This document shows, piece after piece, positions 8,273-16,282 of a DNA stretch of 64,000 nt. A program made the translations under genes and the position numbers. The stretch lies in NCBI GenBank assembly GCA_024641985.1, contig JAHEBZ010000006.1, positions 1-64,000 on the forward strand, in the 5' to 3' direction. This stretch comes from Rhodoluna sp. (GTDB taxonomy: Bacteria; Actinomycetota; Actinomycetes; Actinomycetales; Microbacteriaceae). Under the pieces are notes generated by a model. It was not told where the DNA came from. It did not search any database and saw only the letters and a program-made list of their open reading frames with translations. Positions within the stretch are counted from its first letter, which is position 1. Each line of letters opens with the position of its first letter.

Positions 8273-9322
8273 CTAAATTGTTGAGGCATCGATCACAAAG
8301 CGGTAGCGAACATCGCTTGCAACAACGCGATCCCAGGCTTTATCGATATCGGCAACGTTGGTTGCATCGACCAACTCGATGCTCGAGCCAATGCCATGTT
8401 TGGCGCAAAAATCTAGCATCGCTTGGGTTTCTTCAATGCCGCCGGTGTTCGAGCCCGCAATTGAACGGCGCTGAGGCACAATGCTAAAGGCGCCAAAGCT
8501 TTGTTGCTCTGGTGGCAAACCAACAAACACCAGCGAACCATCAACCTTTAGCAGCGATAGCAGTTGGTTTACATCGATGTTTGCCGAGGTTGCATTGACA
8601 ATAAAGTCGAGCTTGCCGCCCAAGATTTCGAAGGTCTTTTCGTCGCCGATCGAGAGGTAATCTTTGGCGCCATAGCCCAAAGCTTCCTCGCGCTTGCTGG
8701 TTGAGTGGCCAAGCACATAAACCTCGGCTCCCATTGCAACTGCCATCTTCACGGCAATGTGACCAAGACCGCCCATTCCCAAGATGGCAACCTTTTTGCC
8801 CGGGCCGGCGCCCCAGTGGGCGAGGGGGCTATAAACGGTGATGCCGGCGCACAGCAGCGGCGCAGATTCGGCCAGGTCGATTGCCTCAGGAATGTGTAGG
8901 GCATATTTTGCCTTCACCACTACTTCGCGGCTGTAGCCACCCATGGTTGGGGTGCCATCGTATTCGCGACCATTGTAGGTTTGTACGTTGCCCTTGAGGC
9001 AGTAATTCTCTTGCCCGGCTTGGCACGGTTCGCATTCGTTACAGCTGTCGACAAATGTTCCCACTCCCGCGCGGTCGCCCACTTTAAATTTCGTTACCCG
9101 GTTACCCACTTCAACAACGTGGCCGGCAATTTCGTGGCCCGGAACCATCGGAAAAATGCCGTCGAACCATTCGTTTCGGGCTTGGTGAATGTCGCTGTGG
9201 CAAATGCCAGAAAAGGCGATCTCGATGCGAACATCTTCGGGGCCAACTGCGCGGCGCTCGATATTTTCTTTAGAAAATGCAGAGGTGGGGGTTTTTGCGA
9301 TTAGCGCGCGGGTGGTAGTCAT
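8273..9322 (-). CDS. Zinc-dependent NAD(P) alcohol dehydrogenase (YahK/CAD type)
   Basis: Medium-chain dehydrogenase of 349 residues. FSGICHSDIHQARNEW carries the catalytic zinc Cys and the proton-relay His. GHEIAGHVVEVG is the zinc-binding signature. The structural zinc cysteines are in CNECEPCQAGQENYC. VAILGMGGLGHIAVKMA is the cofactor Rossmann motif. These features match the NADPH-preferring YahK/cinnamyl alcohol dehydrogenase group, which reduces a broad range of aldehydes. It is monocistronic, with a leaderless-type promoter and the tRNA cluster upstream. Confidence 0.9.
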   Translation of the reverse strand: MTTTRALIAKTPTSAFSKENIERRAVGPEDVRIEIAFSGICHSDIHQARNEWFDGIFPMVPGHEIAGHVVEVGNRVTKFKVGDRAGVGTFVDSCNECEPCQAGQENYCLKGNVQTYNGREYDGTPTMGGYSREVVVKAKYALHIPEAIDLAESAPLLCAGITVYSPLAHWGAGPGKKVAILGMGGLGHIAVKMAVAMGAEVYVLGHSTSKREEALGYGAKDYLSIGDEKTFEILGGKLDFIVNATSANIDVNQLLSLLKVDGSLVFVGLPPEQQSFGAFSIVPQRRSIAGSNTGGIEETQAMLDFCAKHGIGSSIELVDATNVADIDKAWDRVVASDVRYRFVIDASTI

Positions 9323-9334
9323 GTATTCAGACTA
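9322..9334 (-). promoter_or_regulatory. Leaderless promoter -10 (TAGTCT)
   Basis: Minus-strand TAGTCT, six bases, ATG of the alcohol dehydrogenase gene. Confidence 0.55.
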
Positions 9335-9339
9335 ACGGG

Positions 9340-9415
9340 TGGTGGCTAGACGCGGGATTGAACCGCGGACCTAACGATTTTCAGTCGTTCGCTCTACCAA
9401 CTGAGCTATCTAGCC
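9340..9415 (-). tRNA. tRNA-Phe (GAA)
   Basis: The minus strand folds as a complete cloverleaf: acceptor GGCTAGA/TCTAGCC, anticodon loop CTGAAAA, T-loop TTCAATC. Discriminator A is followed by an encoded CCA. Confidence 0.96.
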
Positions 9416-9455
9416 TCAGCCAAAGAGTGAACTCGGGCTGAGCGGTTTTCACCGC

Positions 9456-9532
9456 TGGCGATCCTGACGGGACTTGAACCCGCGACCTCCGCCGTGACAG
9501 GGCGGCGCGCTAACCAACTGCGCTACAGGACC
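9456..9532 (-). tRNA. tRNA-Asp (GTC)
   Basis: Cloverleaf on the minus strand with acceptor GGTCCTG/CAGGATC (one G-U pair), anticodon loop CTGTCAC, T-loop TTCAAGT, discriminator G and encoded CCA. Confidence 0.96.
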
Positions 9533-9566
9533 TTACTTTTGGAACTTTGAACTACCTGCTTCATAG

Positions 9567-9639
9567 TGACCCCAACGGGATTCGAACCCGTGCTGCCGCC
9601 GTGAAAGGGCGGTGTCCTAGGCCTCTAAACGATGGGGCC
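9567..9639 (-). tRNA. tRNA-Glu (TTC)
   Basis: Cloverleaf on the minus strand with acceptor GGCCCCA/TGGGGTC, anticodon loop CTTTCAC and T-loop TTCGAAT. No CCA is encoded after the discriminator, unlike the two neighbouring tRNAs. It is first in the transcribed order Glu-Asp-Phe. Confidence 0.96.
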
Positions 9640-9709
9640 TACAAAGCGGATACTTCATAGCACCAAGAGGAAAGAATAGTCGCTATTGGGTGGTTTGCGC
9701 AACCCGTGT

Positions 9710-9722
9710 TAGTTTCGATGTA
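9710..9722 (+). promoter_or_regulatory. Leaderless promoter -10 (TAGTTT)
   Basis: TAGTTT, six bases, ATG of the NlpC/P60 gene. No Shine-Dalgarno. Confidence 0.5.
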
Positions 9723-10921
9723 TGAACCGACGTATTTCTCGCGCTTTTATTGCCGTTTTGGCAGCCGCGGGTTTGGCGCTCACAGCCAGTGTGGTGGCGC
9801 CTTCATGGGCGGTTCCAAGCTATCCAACGGCGGCCGAAGTGGCTGCAGCTAAGAAAAACGTAACCGCCAAAAAAGCCTTGATTGCCCGCTTGGATGCGAT
9901 TATCGCCGAGCTCGAGGCGGATGCCGAGAAACTTGGGCGAGTTGCTCAGATCAAGGGTGAGGCTTTCAACCAGGCTCAGGGCGAAGTCGACAAGGTTGTC
10001 GTTAAGGTAAACAGTTTGCAGGCCCAGGCTGATGCGGCAACGGCTGCTGCAGGTAAGGCCAAAACTCAACTCGGGCAAATTGCTGCACAGATGTATCGCG
10101 GTGGCGCTGCAGGAACCTCTCTGGATCTATTTCTGAACGCAGGTAAAGCCGACGATTTGCTCTACAAGTTGGGTGCGAACGAAAAAATTGCCCAGCAGAG
10201 TGATGAAATTTATCAACGATCGATTGCTCAGCAACTTTATGCGCAGGCTCTTACCGACCAGCTTCAGGTTGCCAAAGACGAGTTGGCCACTAAGGCTTCG
10301 GCTGCTAAGGTCTTGTTTGATGAAGCCAGCAGCGCAGCTGGTGCTGTGCAAGCCAAGGTCGACGAAAACAATCGGGTTAGCAAAACCATGTATGCCCAGC
10401 TGGCTACTTTGCGAAACACCGCTTCAGATCTAGAGAGGCAGCGCGCCGAAGGGTTGGCTGCAGAGCGGCGTCAGCAGGCTGGTTCGGCAAACATGAGCGC
10501 GCCAGAGCTTTATGCGGTGGGTGCCGCAGATGCCGGCAAGGTGCAAATAGCTTTTGATTTTATGAAATCCCAGTTGGGAGAGCGCTATGTCTTGGGCGGC
10601 ATGGGGCCAGATGTTTGGGATTGCTCCGGCCTAATGAAGGCTGGCTATTCAGCCGCCGGAATCTACATCGGAACTCACTCGGCAACTAACCAGTTCCGAA
10701 CTATGGGTGCTGCTCGAAAGCTCGTGCCACTGAATGAAATGCAGGTCGGAGACTTGCTCTGGTACTCGCAAGAAAGCGCCTTTGACGGTGATAAATATCA
10801 CGTGGTTATGTTTGTTGGCGGTGGTCTGATGATTGAGGCTCCAAACCCTGCCCGCTCGGTTCGAATCGTTCCAATCCGCTGGGGCGAAATGTTCCCTTAC
10901 GCGGGGCGTCCGAGCGCCTAA
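9722..10921 (+). CDS. Secreted NlpC/P60 peptidoglycan endopeptidase with coiled coil
   Basis: A 399-residue exported cell-wall hydrolase. Residues 1-30 form a signal peptide (basic start, hydrophobic core, likely cleavage after SWA). Residues about 35-250 are Ala/Lys/Glu-rich coiled coil, as in RipA-like and PcsB-like proteins, where this region restrains or positions the enzyme. The C-terminal NlpC/P60 domain has the catalytic cysteine in DVWDCSGLMKAGY (about Cys301) and the histidine in DKYHVVMFVGGG (about His360). It should cut stem peptides during growth or septation. It is monocistronic. Confidence 0.92.
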   Translation: MNRRISRAFIAVLAAAGLALTASVVAPSWAVPSYPTAAEVAAAKKNVTAKKALIARLDAIIAELEADAEKLGRVAQIKGEAFNQAQGEVDKVVVKVNSLQAQADAATAAAGKAKTQLGQIAAQMYRGGAAGTSLDLFLNAGKADDLLYKLGANEKIAQQSDEIYQRSIAQQLYAQALTDQLQVAKDELATKASAAKVLFDEASSAAGAVQAKVDENNRVSKTMYAQLATLRNTASDLERQRAEGLAAERRQQAGSANMSAPELYAVGAADAGKVQIAFDFMKSQLGERYVLGGMGPDVWDCSGLMKAGYSAAGIYIGTHSATNQFRTMGAARKLVPLNEMQVGDLLWYSQESAFDGDKYHVVMFVGGGLMIEAPNPARSVRIVPIRWGEMFPYAGRPSA

Positions 10922-11001
10922 AAGCTGCCCCCACACTTCGATCCGAAGCCCGTGCCGATAACCCTGTAGAAAGCCCTTCAGCCTGCCTCAATCCAAGTCA
11001 C

Positions 11002-11016
11002 AAAATTGACAATTTT
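11002..11016. promoter_or_regulatory. 15-bp palindrome, possible operator
   Basis: AAAATTG-A-CAATTTT is a perfect inverted repeat in the 143-bp gap between two convergently read genes. It has no T-tract long enough for a terminator. Role unknown. Confidence 0.3.
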
Positions 11017-11064
11017 CCCGTGCGAATATCGTTGAAATAGCTCCAAAAATCTGTCAATTCTGCC

Positions 11065-11700
11065 TCACAAATTCCTATGCTCCGAAACCGTGACAAACTC
11101 GTACCTCGCATATTCGGCTGGAAATGAAATTTCGACTTTGCGCGCAAAAATTTCTCTAACCGATTCGATATTCGGGCGTTCCCCTTGCCCAGAGAATCCG
11201 GCAGCGATCGATGTCAGCATGTAAACAGTTGTTGGAATGAAGTAATAGTCGGTGTTGCCAACACACCTTCTGATCGCGTGACCGGAGTCAGTTAGTTTTG
11301 TCAGCCAAGTTCTGGCTGTTCCAGTGCTTACATGGCACAGTTCTTTCAAGTCTCGGACGGTTAGACAAGGCCTTCCCATCAGTCCAACTAAGAGCACTTC
11401 AGTTTTAGTTCGAGGCGTGATTTTGAATCGTCGCAGATCAATTCCGATGCCATCCGCCCACCTTTGGACCTCACTAATAATGGGCCCGCCCATCATCGAT
11501 GGGTGGGCGCGCCCGTTCTTAAATGCGGTCGAGACCATTCGGCCTTTTTGGCTGCTCAAGAATCCTTTGCGGTGTGACTCAATCAACAAGAATTCGACAA
11601 GTGTCACCTTCTTTGGCTCTAATTCAACCCAGGCGCGAGCTGACACCTCGAGGTTTGTTGCGGCTGCTTGCAATGCGCATAAGTAGGGTGTTTGTTCCAT
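11065..11700 (-). CDS. Orphan protein with a winged-helix-like DNA-binding region
   Basis: I do not recognise this 211-residue protein. Residues about 105-165 (LTVRDLKELCHVSTGTARTWLTKLTDSGHAIRR) look like a winged-helix domain: helix, turn, recognition helix, then a wing leading to YYFIP. The N-terminal 100 residues (YLCALQAAATNLEVSARAWVE onward) match no family I know. There is no Shine-Dalgarno or TANNNT-N6 signal before the ATG, and codon use looks less GC-biased than the neighbours, which suggests acquisition. It is flanked by a palindrome and by a 280-bp gene-poor stretch and has no operon partner. Confidence 0.6.
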   Translation of the reverse strand: MEQTPYLCALQAAATNLEVSARAWVELEPKKVTLVEFLLIESHRKGFLSSQKGRMVSTAFKNGRAHPSMMGGPIISEVQRWADGIGIDLRRFKITPRTKTEVLLVGLMGRPCLTVRDLKELCHVSTGTARTWLTKLTDSGHAIRRCVGNTDYYFIPTTVYMLTSIAAGFSGQGERPNIESVREIFARKVEISFPAEYARYEFVTVSEHRNL

Positions 11701-11930
11701 TTAGCAACTTTGTCGTTTTCAGCGGCGATTTTGCTGACTAGGAGTAAATCTGTGGATAAGTTTGGTGGCAAATTTGACAACTATTTTGAGGGATACGGGT
11801 CAAGTCCTGTTTGAAAAGATGTCATTTTTGCAACATGGATTGAGGCGCCGAAAGGTATATGCCCGAAACCCCACCTCGAAGGTCACTAAAAATTCGTCCC
11901 GCCAACCTTACCTTTCCGCCCCTCCAGGGC
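11701..11930. other. Gene-poor intergenic stretch
   Basis: Between the winged-helix gene and the pyrophosphatase terminator. The 100-codon plus-strand ORF at 11762 has no recognisable domain and reads through the terminator into pyrophosphatase antisense, so I see no gene here. Confidence 0.5.
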
Positions 11931-11962
11931 AAAAGAAATGGCCCCACCAAAAAGGTGAGGCC
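11931..11962 (-). terminator. Terminator of ppa
   Basis: Minus-strand hairpin GGCC-T-CACC / GGTG-G-GGCC with a TTTTT loop, followed by ATTTCTTTT. Confidence 0.75.
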
Positions 11963-11978
11963 AAATCAAAAACCGATT

Positions 11979-12512
11979 TTATTTGCAGCAACCCTCGCCG
12001 CATTCACATGAAGAAACCTTTGCTCCATCGCCCTCGGTCATGTAACGAACCTGAGCTTCTTTGATGAGACGCTCGGCAACATCCTTGCCCTGCCATTCAC
12101 CAACCTTTACCCACTTACCAGGCTCAAGGTCTTTATAGTGCGAGAAGAAGTGCATCAATTCATTCTTTGTCTGCTCAGGCACATCATTGATGTCTTGAAT
12201 ATGAGCCCACCGAGGGTCTTTGGTCTGAACGCAAATGACTTTCTCATCAATTCCACCATCATCTTCCATAGGAAGCACTCCTACAGGCCGGACATCCACT
12301 ACTACACCCGGAAAAACAGGAAACTCGAGCAACACGAGCGCATCGAGCGGATCGCCATCGCCACCTAAGGTTTTGTCGAAGAAACCGTAGTCGACCGGGT
12401 AAACAAAAGGCGTGAACAACACCCGATCAAGGTGCACGCGACCGGTTATGTGATCCACTTCGTATTTGTTGCGACTTCCGCGAGGAATCTCGATAACTGC
12501 TTCGTAGCCCAT
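11979..12512 (-). CDS. ppa: Inorganic pyrophosphatase
   Basis: Family I soluble pyrophosphatase, 177 residues, which hydrolyses PPi to drive biosynthesis. The active-site run YPVDYGFFDKTLGGDGDPLDALVL contains the DxDPxD metal-binding core. IPRGSRNKYEVD and the C-terminal HFFSHYKDLEPGKWVKV match the family. The start has AGGAGA seven bases upstream. The tail SSCECGEGCCK is unusual: four cysteines beyond the end of the normal fold, possibly a metal- or redox-sensitive extension. Confidence 0.95.
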   Translation of the reverse strand: MGYEAVIEIPRGSRNKYEVDHITGRVHLDRVLFTPFVYPVDYGFFDKTLGGDGDPLDALVLLEFPVFPGVVVDVRPVGVLPMEDDGGIDEKVICVQTKDPRWAHIQDINDVPEQTKNELMHFFSHYKDLEPGKWVKVGEWQGKDVAERLIKEAQVRYMTEGDGAKVSSCECGEGCCK

Positions 12513-12577
12513 GGTTCTCCTAATCGGTTTTCAAAAGAGCGAAATACTCGCAGGCTTCAAGCAAGGAGTACCGGTGT

Positions 12578-12590
12578 TAGTCTAAAACGA
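12578..12590 (+). promoter_or_regulatory. Putative promoter of the c-di-GMP cassette
   Basis: TAGTCT at 12578-12583 would start RNA near 12590, leaving a leader of about 20 bases with GGGG before the TTG start. Confidence 0.45.
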
Positions 12591-12610
12591 ATACATCGAT
12601 CGGGGTCAGA

Positions 12611-14290
12611 TTGTCAGCAGAAGTAAGGCGCACCATCGAACAAGGGTTGGGGCTGTCCTTAGACGCCTGGGATTCGATGCCATTAGACATCGTGCTTGCA
12701 AAGCCGATTTATGCTGACCACGAAATTTGCGACTTAGAAATCATCTGGGCAAATCAGATGATTCTCTCGCGCGGTGATTTCAACCCGGTTGGGTTAAATT
12801 TGCGGCAAGTTTTTCCTGAACTTCACGCCGGAGACTGGTTTGATTTTCTGCGCGAACAAAAACTGAGTAAAACTTCGAATCAGTCGCCGAGAAAAGTTTC
12901 CGTTTACGGTCCAAGCGGCATTCCCTACGAACTAACCACCCTGTGGGTTGGCGAGTTCGTTTATGCGCACGTGAGTGACATCGAAGTGAAACAAGCACTA
13001 GACCTAGACATTCCATTCGCGCTTCAGCTGATTTTTAAGGCCGTATCGGCTGCCCCAATGGCTGTGAAGTATCAAAGCCGTAAAACAATCGCTCGCTTAG
13101 CAACCGCCTCGTTTCTTGACCGGGCCAACCTCACTCAGGAACAATTTGAGGCGACAGATTTAGCGGATTATGTAGACATTCGAGATCTTGAAAAATATCA
13201 AATCTGGAGCCACGGGCAACAGCGAGACGCAATTGAAATACGCATTACGCGACCGGGTCGCGAAAGTCAGTGGGTGTCGATTGCTCACTCCGTGGTCGGC
13301 AACCTGATTAATCACACCGATGGTTCCATGGATTGGTACTTAGACATCACCGATTCGGAAAAGTCAAAGGAACTCATTCAAGACCTAGCCGACTCTAAAG
13401 CTGAGACAATCGAATTAATCGGCAAGGCACTGAACGAGGGACAGGACGGTATTGCGATCTGGACACGAGTTGCTGGTGATAGCGAATGTGAGTATGTTCT
13501 TGATTTCATCAACGATGTCGGCGCTAAGCCAGCAGGCAAGAGGCGTGAAGTTCTAATCGGTCAAAATTTATCGACAGTGTTACCGAATGAAAGCCAACGG
13601 TTAGCCGCGCTATTTGAGAAAACACTCAGGACCGAACAGAAGCAAGTCGACATAGTCGAGATTGACGGCGAAGCTGGCTGGATTGGTACCTACGAAAATA
13701 CGGTTATTCCGCTTGGTGAAAACCAGGTCGTCGCGTATTTTAGGGACCTTTCAAACGAACGCCGTGAGAAAAAGCGTCTGGAATGGATAGCAAATCACGA
13801 CCATCTGACGGGCTTGATCAATCGACGAGGTCTAGAACTTGCTCTCGAAGAAAGATTCAGCTCTATGAGTTCGCCAGAAGACGGATTCGCCTTTGCATTT
13901 CTTGACCTAGACGGTTTCAAGAAAATAAACGATGAAATGGGGCACGAGCGAGGCGACGTTGTTCTCAAAGAATTTGGCCAGCAACTTGTGGAAGTTGTTT
14001 CACGAGTTGGAGGCACTGTTTGTCGGATTGCTGGTGATGAGTTCGGTTTGATTTTGAATTGGTTGGGTTCGGAACAGGATTGCTCTGACTTCCTCAGCTC
14101 TTTGCGAGAGCAGGTTCAAACGAACTTTAAAACTAATTTAAAAATAGACCTAAGATTCTGCGCTGGCCTAGTGCGAGTGAACCAGCCGAATGCTTCGGTT
14201 TCGGAAGTGCTTCGAGTCGCTGATCGAGCTATGTATGCAGCGAAACACGCTGGCAAAAATCAATTTAATGTGAGTTCAATTCAACTTTGA
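12611..14290 (+). CDS. PAS-GGDEF diguanylate cyclase
   Basis: A 559-residue soluble protein predicted to make cyclic di-GMP from two GTP. The N-terminal two-thirds holds PAS-like modules (residues about 20-125, 150-255 and 270-390; the last ends VVAYFRDLSNERREKKRLEW). The catalytic domain begins NHDHLTGLINRRGLEL. Its active-site loop reads AGDEF instead of GGDEF, a variant found in active cyclases. No RxxD inhibitory site precedes it (SRVGGTVCRIAGDEF), so product inhibition is unlikely. The first in-frame start after an upstream stop is TTG 12611, with GGGG nearby. No membrane segment is seen, so the signal should be cytoplasmic. It heads the cassette with the PilZ glycosyltransferase and the EAL protein. 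Confidence 0.88.
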   Translation: MSAEVRRTIEQGLGLSLDAWDSMPLDIVLAKPIYADHEICDLEIIWANQMILSRGDFNPVGLNLRQVFPELHAGDWFDFLREQKLSKTSNQSPRKVSVYGPSGIPYELTTLWVGEFVYAHVSDIEVKQALDLDIPFALQLIFKAVSAAPMAVKYQSRKTIARLATASFLDRANLTQEQFEATDLADYVDIRDLEKYQIWSHGQQRDAIEIRITRPGRESQWVSIAHSVVGNLINHTDGSMDWYLDITDSEKSKELIQDLADSKAETIELIGKALNEGQDGIAIWTRVAGDSECEYVLDFINDVGAKPAGKRREVLIGQNLSTVLPNESQRLAALFEKTLRTEQKQVDIVEIDGEAGWIGTYENTVIPLGENQVVAYFRDLSNERREKKRLEWIANHDHLTGLINRRGLELALEERFSSMSSPEDGFAFAFLDLDGFKKINDEMGHERGDVVLKEFGQQLVEVVSRVGGTVCRIAGDEFGLILNWLGSEQDCSDFLSSLREQVQTNFKTNLKIDLRFCAGLVRVNQPNASVSEVLRVADRAMYAAKHAGKNQFNVSSIQL

Positions 14291-14298
14291 AATATACG

Positions 14299-14308
14299 CC
14301 GATATCGG
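14299..14308. promoter_or_regulatory. CCGATATCGG palindrome, possible operator
   Basis: A perfect 10-bp palindrome just after the cyclase stop. It lies between TTGAAA (14287-14292) and TAGTGT (14309-14314), a weak -35/-10 pair with 16-bp spacing, so it may be an operator in an internal promoter. Confidence 0.35.
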
Positions 14309-14315
14309 TAGTGTT

Positions 14316-14390
14316 GAGCCGGGAGCAATGACCCTACATTTCTGGTCGCAGTCTTTAACTTGTAGGTGAGCGCAGGCGAAACCGGCCCTG
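14316..14390 (+). ncRNA. Structured leader of the PilZ glycosyltransferase gene
   Basis: Two nested perfect helices can form in the 126-base gap: outer GCCGG (14318-14322) with CCGGC (14382-14386), inner CCTACA (14333-14338) with TGTAGG (14361-14366). Between them is an asymmetric internal loop (10 and 15 bases, GAGCAATGAC against TGAGCGCAGGCGAAA), capped by a 22-base loop. The ribosome-binding site AAGGGGG follows 18 bases later. I could not match it to known c-di-GMP riboswitch classes by eye. A cis-regulatory RNA is an inference. Confidence 0.4.
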
Positions 14391-14416
14391 GTTTTGGACT
14401 ATTTAAGGGGGCCGTT

Positions 14417-16282
14417 ATGAACAAGAAAACTCACAACCGCAAGGTGCGCGATAGCCGTTGGGTGGCGCTCGGAGCGCGATTGGCGCGAATGCCAAAGGGC
14501 ATGAGAGTGCTAGCCGTTTTGACTTTAGGTCTAGGTTTCGCATATCTGGTCTGGCGACTTATCTTCACCTGGCAGGGAGCAAGCCCGACTCTGTTCTGGG
14601 CGCTATGGATAGCCGAATTCATCGGTTGGCTGTCGCTCGCATTGTTTGTACGTGACGCCTGGAGCCGTGAGGAATCGCTTCCGGTTGGCCCAGTATCGGG
14701 ATCGGTAGCCATTCTGATTCCAACCTATGACGAAGAATTGGAAATTCTAGAGCCAACCCTTGAAGGGGCTTTGGCTGTTAAAGAATGCGATTCGATTTGG
14801 TTGCTCGACGATGGCAATCGCAGTTGGGTAAGAGACCTAGCAGCAGCCAAGGGAGTCAACTACCTAGCTCGAAAAACTCACGAACATGCGAAGGCCGGCA
14901 ACCTAAACAACGCCATTCGACAATTGAGCGATGAATTTATCTTGGTTTTAGATGCTGATCACATCCCTAACCAAGATATTGTGACCAAACTTAAGCCTTA
15001 TTTTGTCGACCCGAAAGTTGCCGTAGTTCAATCGCCGCACGGGTTTAGGAATCTCGATTCGGCTCAACACTACGATCGAAAAATTCACGAGCAGAGCCTA
15101 TTTTTTGAGATTCTATTGCCCGGACGCAACTCTAGAGACGCCGTTTTTTGGTGTGGTTCGGGCGCCTTGTTGCGGCTCTCGGCCTTGAAGAGCGTTGGCG
15201 GAGTGCAAACCAGCACAATCACTGAAGACCTAGAAACCTCGCTGGCGTTGCAACGCGCAGGTCACAAATCGGTCTTTCACAACGAAATTTTGCTTCAAGG
15301 GCTTGCGCCTGCCAACTTATCCGCATATTTGCTTCAACGTTATCGTTGGGCGCGCGGCACTTTTGAAGTGTTAACTAGTAAAAAGTCGCCGATTTTTGGG
15401 CGCGGGCATAAGTTCAAAACAAGGCTTTCTTACTTTTCAAACTTCGTTTATTATTTGGTGCCATTGCAGCACATAGCGTTTGTTTTGGTTTTGACTACTA
15501 GCCTTTTGACCGGCCAACTGCCGGTGCGCCTATCGACTATTGCACTTTTGGGCCTATGGTTGCCACAACTTTTGCTTTCTCTGGTTGTTGGGCTTGGGTT
15601 GTCTGAGGGTCGACAGTTGCCCTTCAGCGGTTCAAGCAATGCTTGGACGACCTCGGCAATTTACTTGGAAGCCATCTTGGATCGACTACTAGGGCGCAAA
15701 GCTACCTTCAAAGTAACGCCCAAGGATGGAATTGAAGAAGCCGGTGTTGCCAACTTGCGATTATTATGGCTGCCTATAGTTGCCGGGGTGCTTCTGGTTA
15801 TCGCAATTGCGGGGCGCTTAATAGATAACCTCATCCCGCAGAAATTTCTTGCCCCGATGGATTTAACCGGCTCGACGCTGGCTATTCTCTTCGCCGCCTA
15901 TGAGTTGTCGGTAATTTTGCCATTGCTTATTAAGGCCTACTCAACCACCCAGGTTCGTAAAAACTGGCGATATGAAGTGAACCTAGCGGGTGAAGTCGAG
16001 GGCACTGCGGTACAAATTAGGGATTTGAACCTAACCGGCTTGCGATTTGAGTTGAAGCCAAACTTTGTTGCCACTTGGCTGACCCTAGAGCGGGCACCAA
16101 TTTCGATAGAGCTATCTAACGGTGCAATTGCACGGGGTGAAATAAAGATTCGTACGCGCTATTTAGACCCTGCAACCGGAACAGTTTTTGTGGGAGCGGC
16201 CGTTGACTGGGCTGATGCGGAGTCGAGGAGTGAAGTTATTCGGGAAGTTTACATGGGGCCAATTGAACCGGAATTGACCTGA
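14417..16282 (+). CDS. BcsA-like processive glycosyltransferase with C-terminal PilZ domain
   Basis: A 621-residue membrane glycosyltransferase 2, probably making and exporting a beta-linked polysaccharide. The ATG at 14417 is preferred over the listed GTG because AAGGGGG lies five bases upstream. Two N-terminal helices are followed by the catalytic domain with ILIPTYDEE, LLDDGNRSW, HAKAGNLNNA, LVLDADH (DxD), WCGSGALLR, ITEDLETSLALQRAG (TED) and LLQRYRWARG (QxxRW), the full set seen in cellulose synthase BcsA. Several C-terminal helices lead to a PilZ domain with RKNWR (RxxxR) and DLNLTG (like DxSxxG with Ser changed to Asn), which should bind c-di-GMP. No BcsB partner is adjacent, so the product may not be cellulose. 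The stop overlaps the next ATG. Confidence 0.88.
   Translation: MNKKTHNRKVRDSRWVALGARLARMPKGMRVLAVLTLGLGFAYLVWRLIFTWQGASPTLFWALWIAEFIGWLSLALFVRDAWSREESLPVGPVSGSVAILIPTYDEELEILEPTLEGALAVKECDSIWLLDDGNRSWVRDLAAAKGVNYLARKTHEHAKAGNLNNAIRQLSDEFILVLDADHIPNQDIVTKLKPYFVDPKVAVVQSPHGFRNLDSAQHYDRKIHEQSLFFEILLPGRNSRDAVFWCGSGALLRLSALKSVGGVQTSTITEDLETSLALQRAGHKSVFHNEILLQGLAPANLSAYLLQRYRWARGTFEVLTSKKSPIFGRGHKFKTRLSYFSNFVYYLVPLQHIAFVLVLTTSLLTGQLPVRLSTIALLGLWLPQLLLSLVVGLGLSEGRQLPFSGSSNAWTTSAIYLEAILDRLLGRKATFKVTPKDGIEEAGVANLRLLWLPIVAGVLLVIAIAGRLIDNLIPQKFLAPMDLTGSTLAILFAAYELSVILPLLIKAYSTTQVRKNWRYEVNLAGEVEGTAVQIRDLNLTGLRFELKPNFVATWLTLERAPISIELSNGAIARGEIKIRTRYLDPATGTVFVGAAVDWADAESRSEVIREVYMGPIEPELT

Noticed and set aside
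11762-12064. 100-codon plus-strand ORF before ppa
   Set aside because: It crosses the ppa terminator and continues antisense to the ppa 3' end, with no domain or start signal.
14316-14390. Leader before the PilZ gene as a GEMM c-di-GMP riboswitch
   Set aside because: The conserved GEMM-I core and tetraloop-receptor arrangement could not be matched by eye, so I report only an unclassified structured leader.
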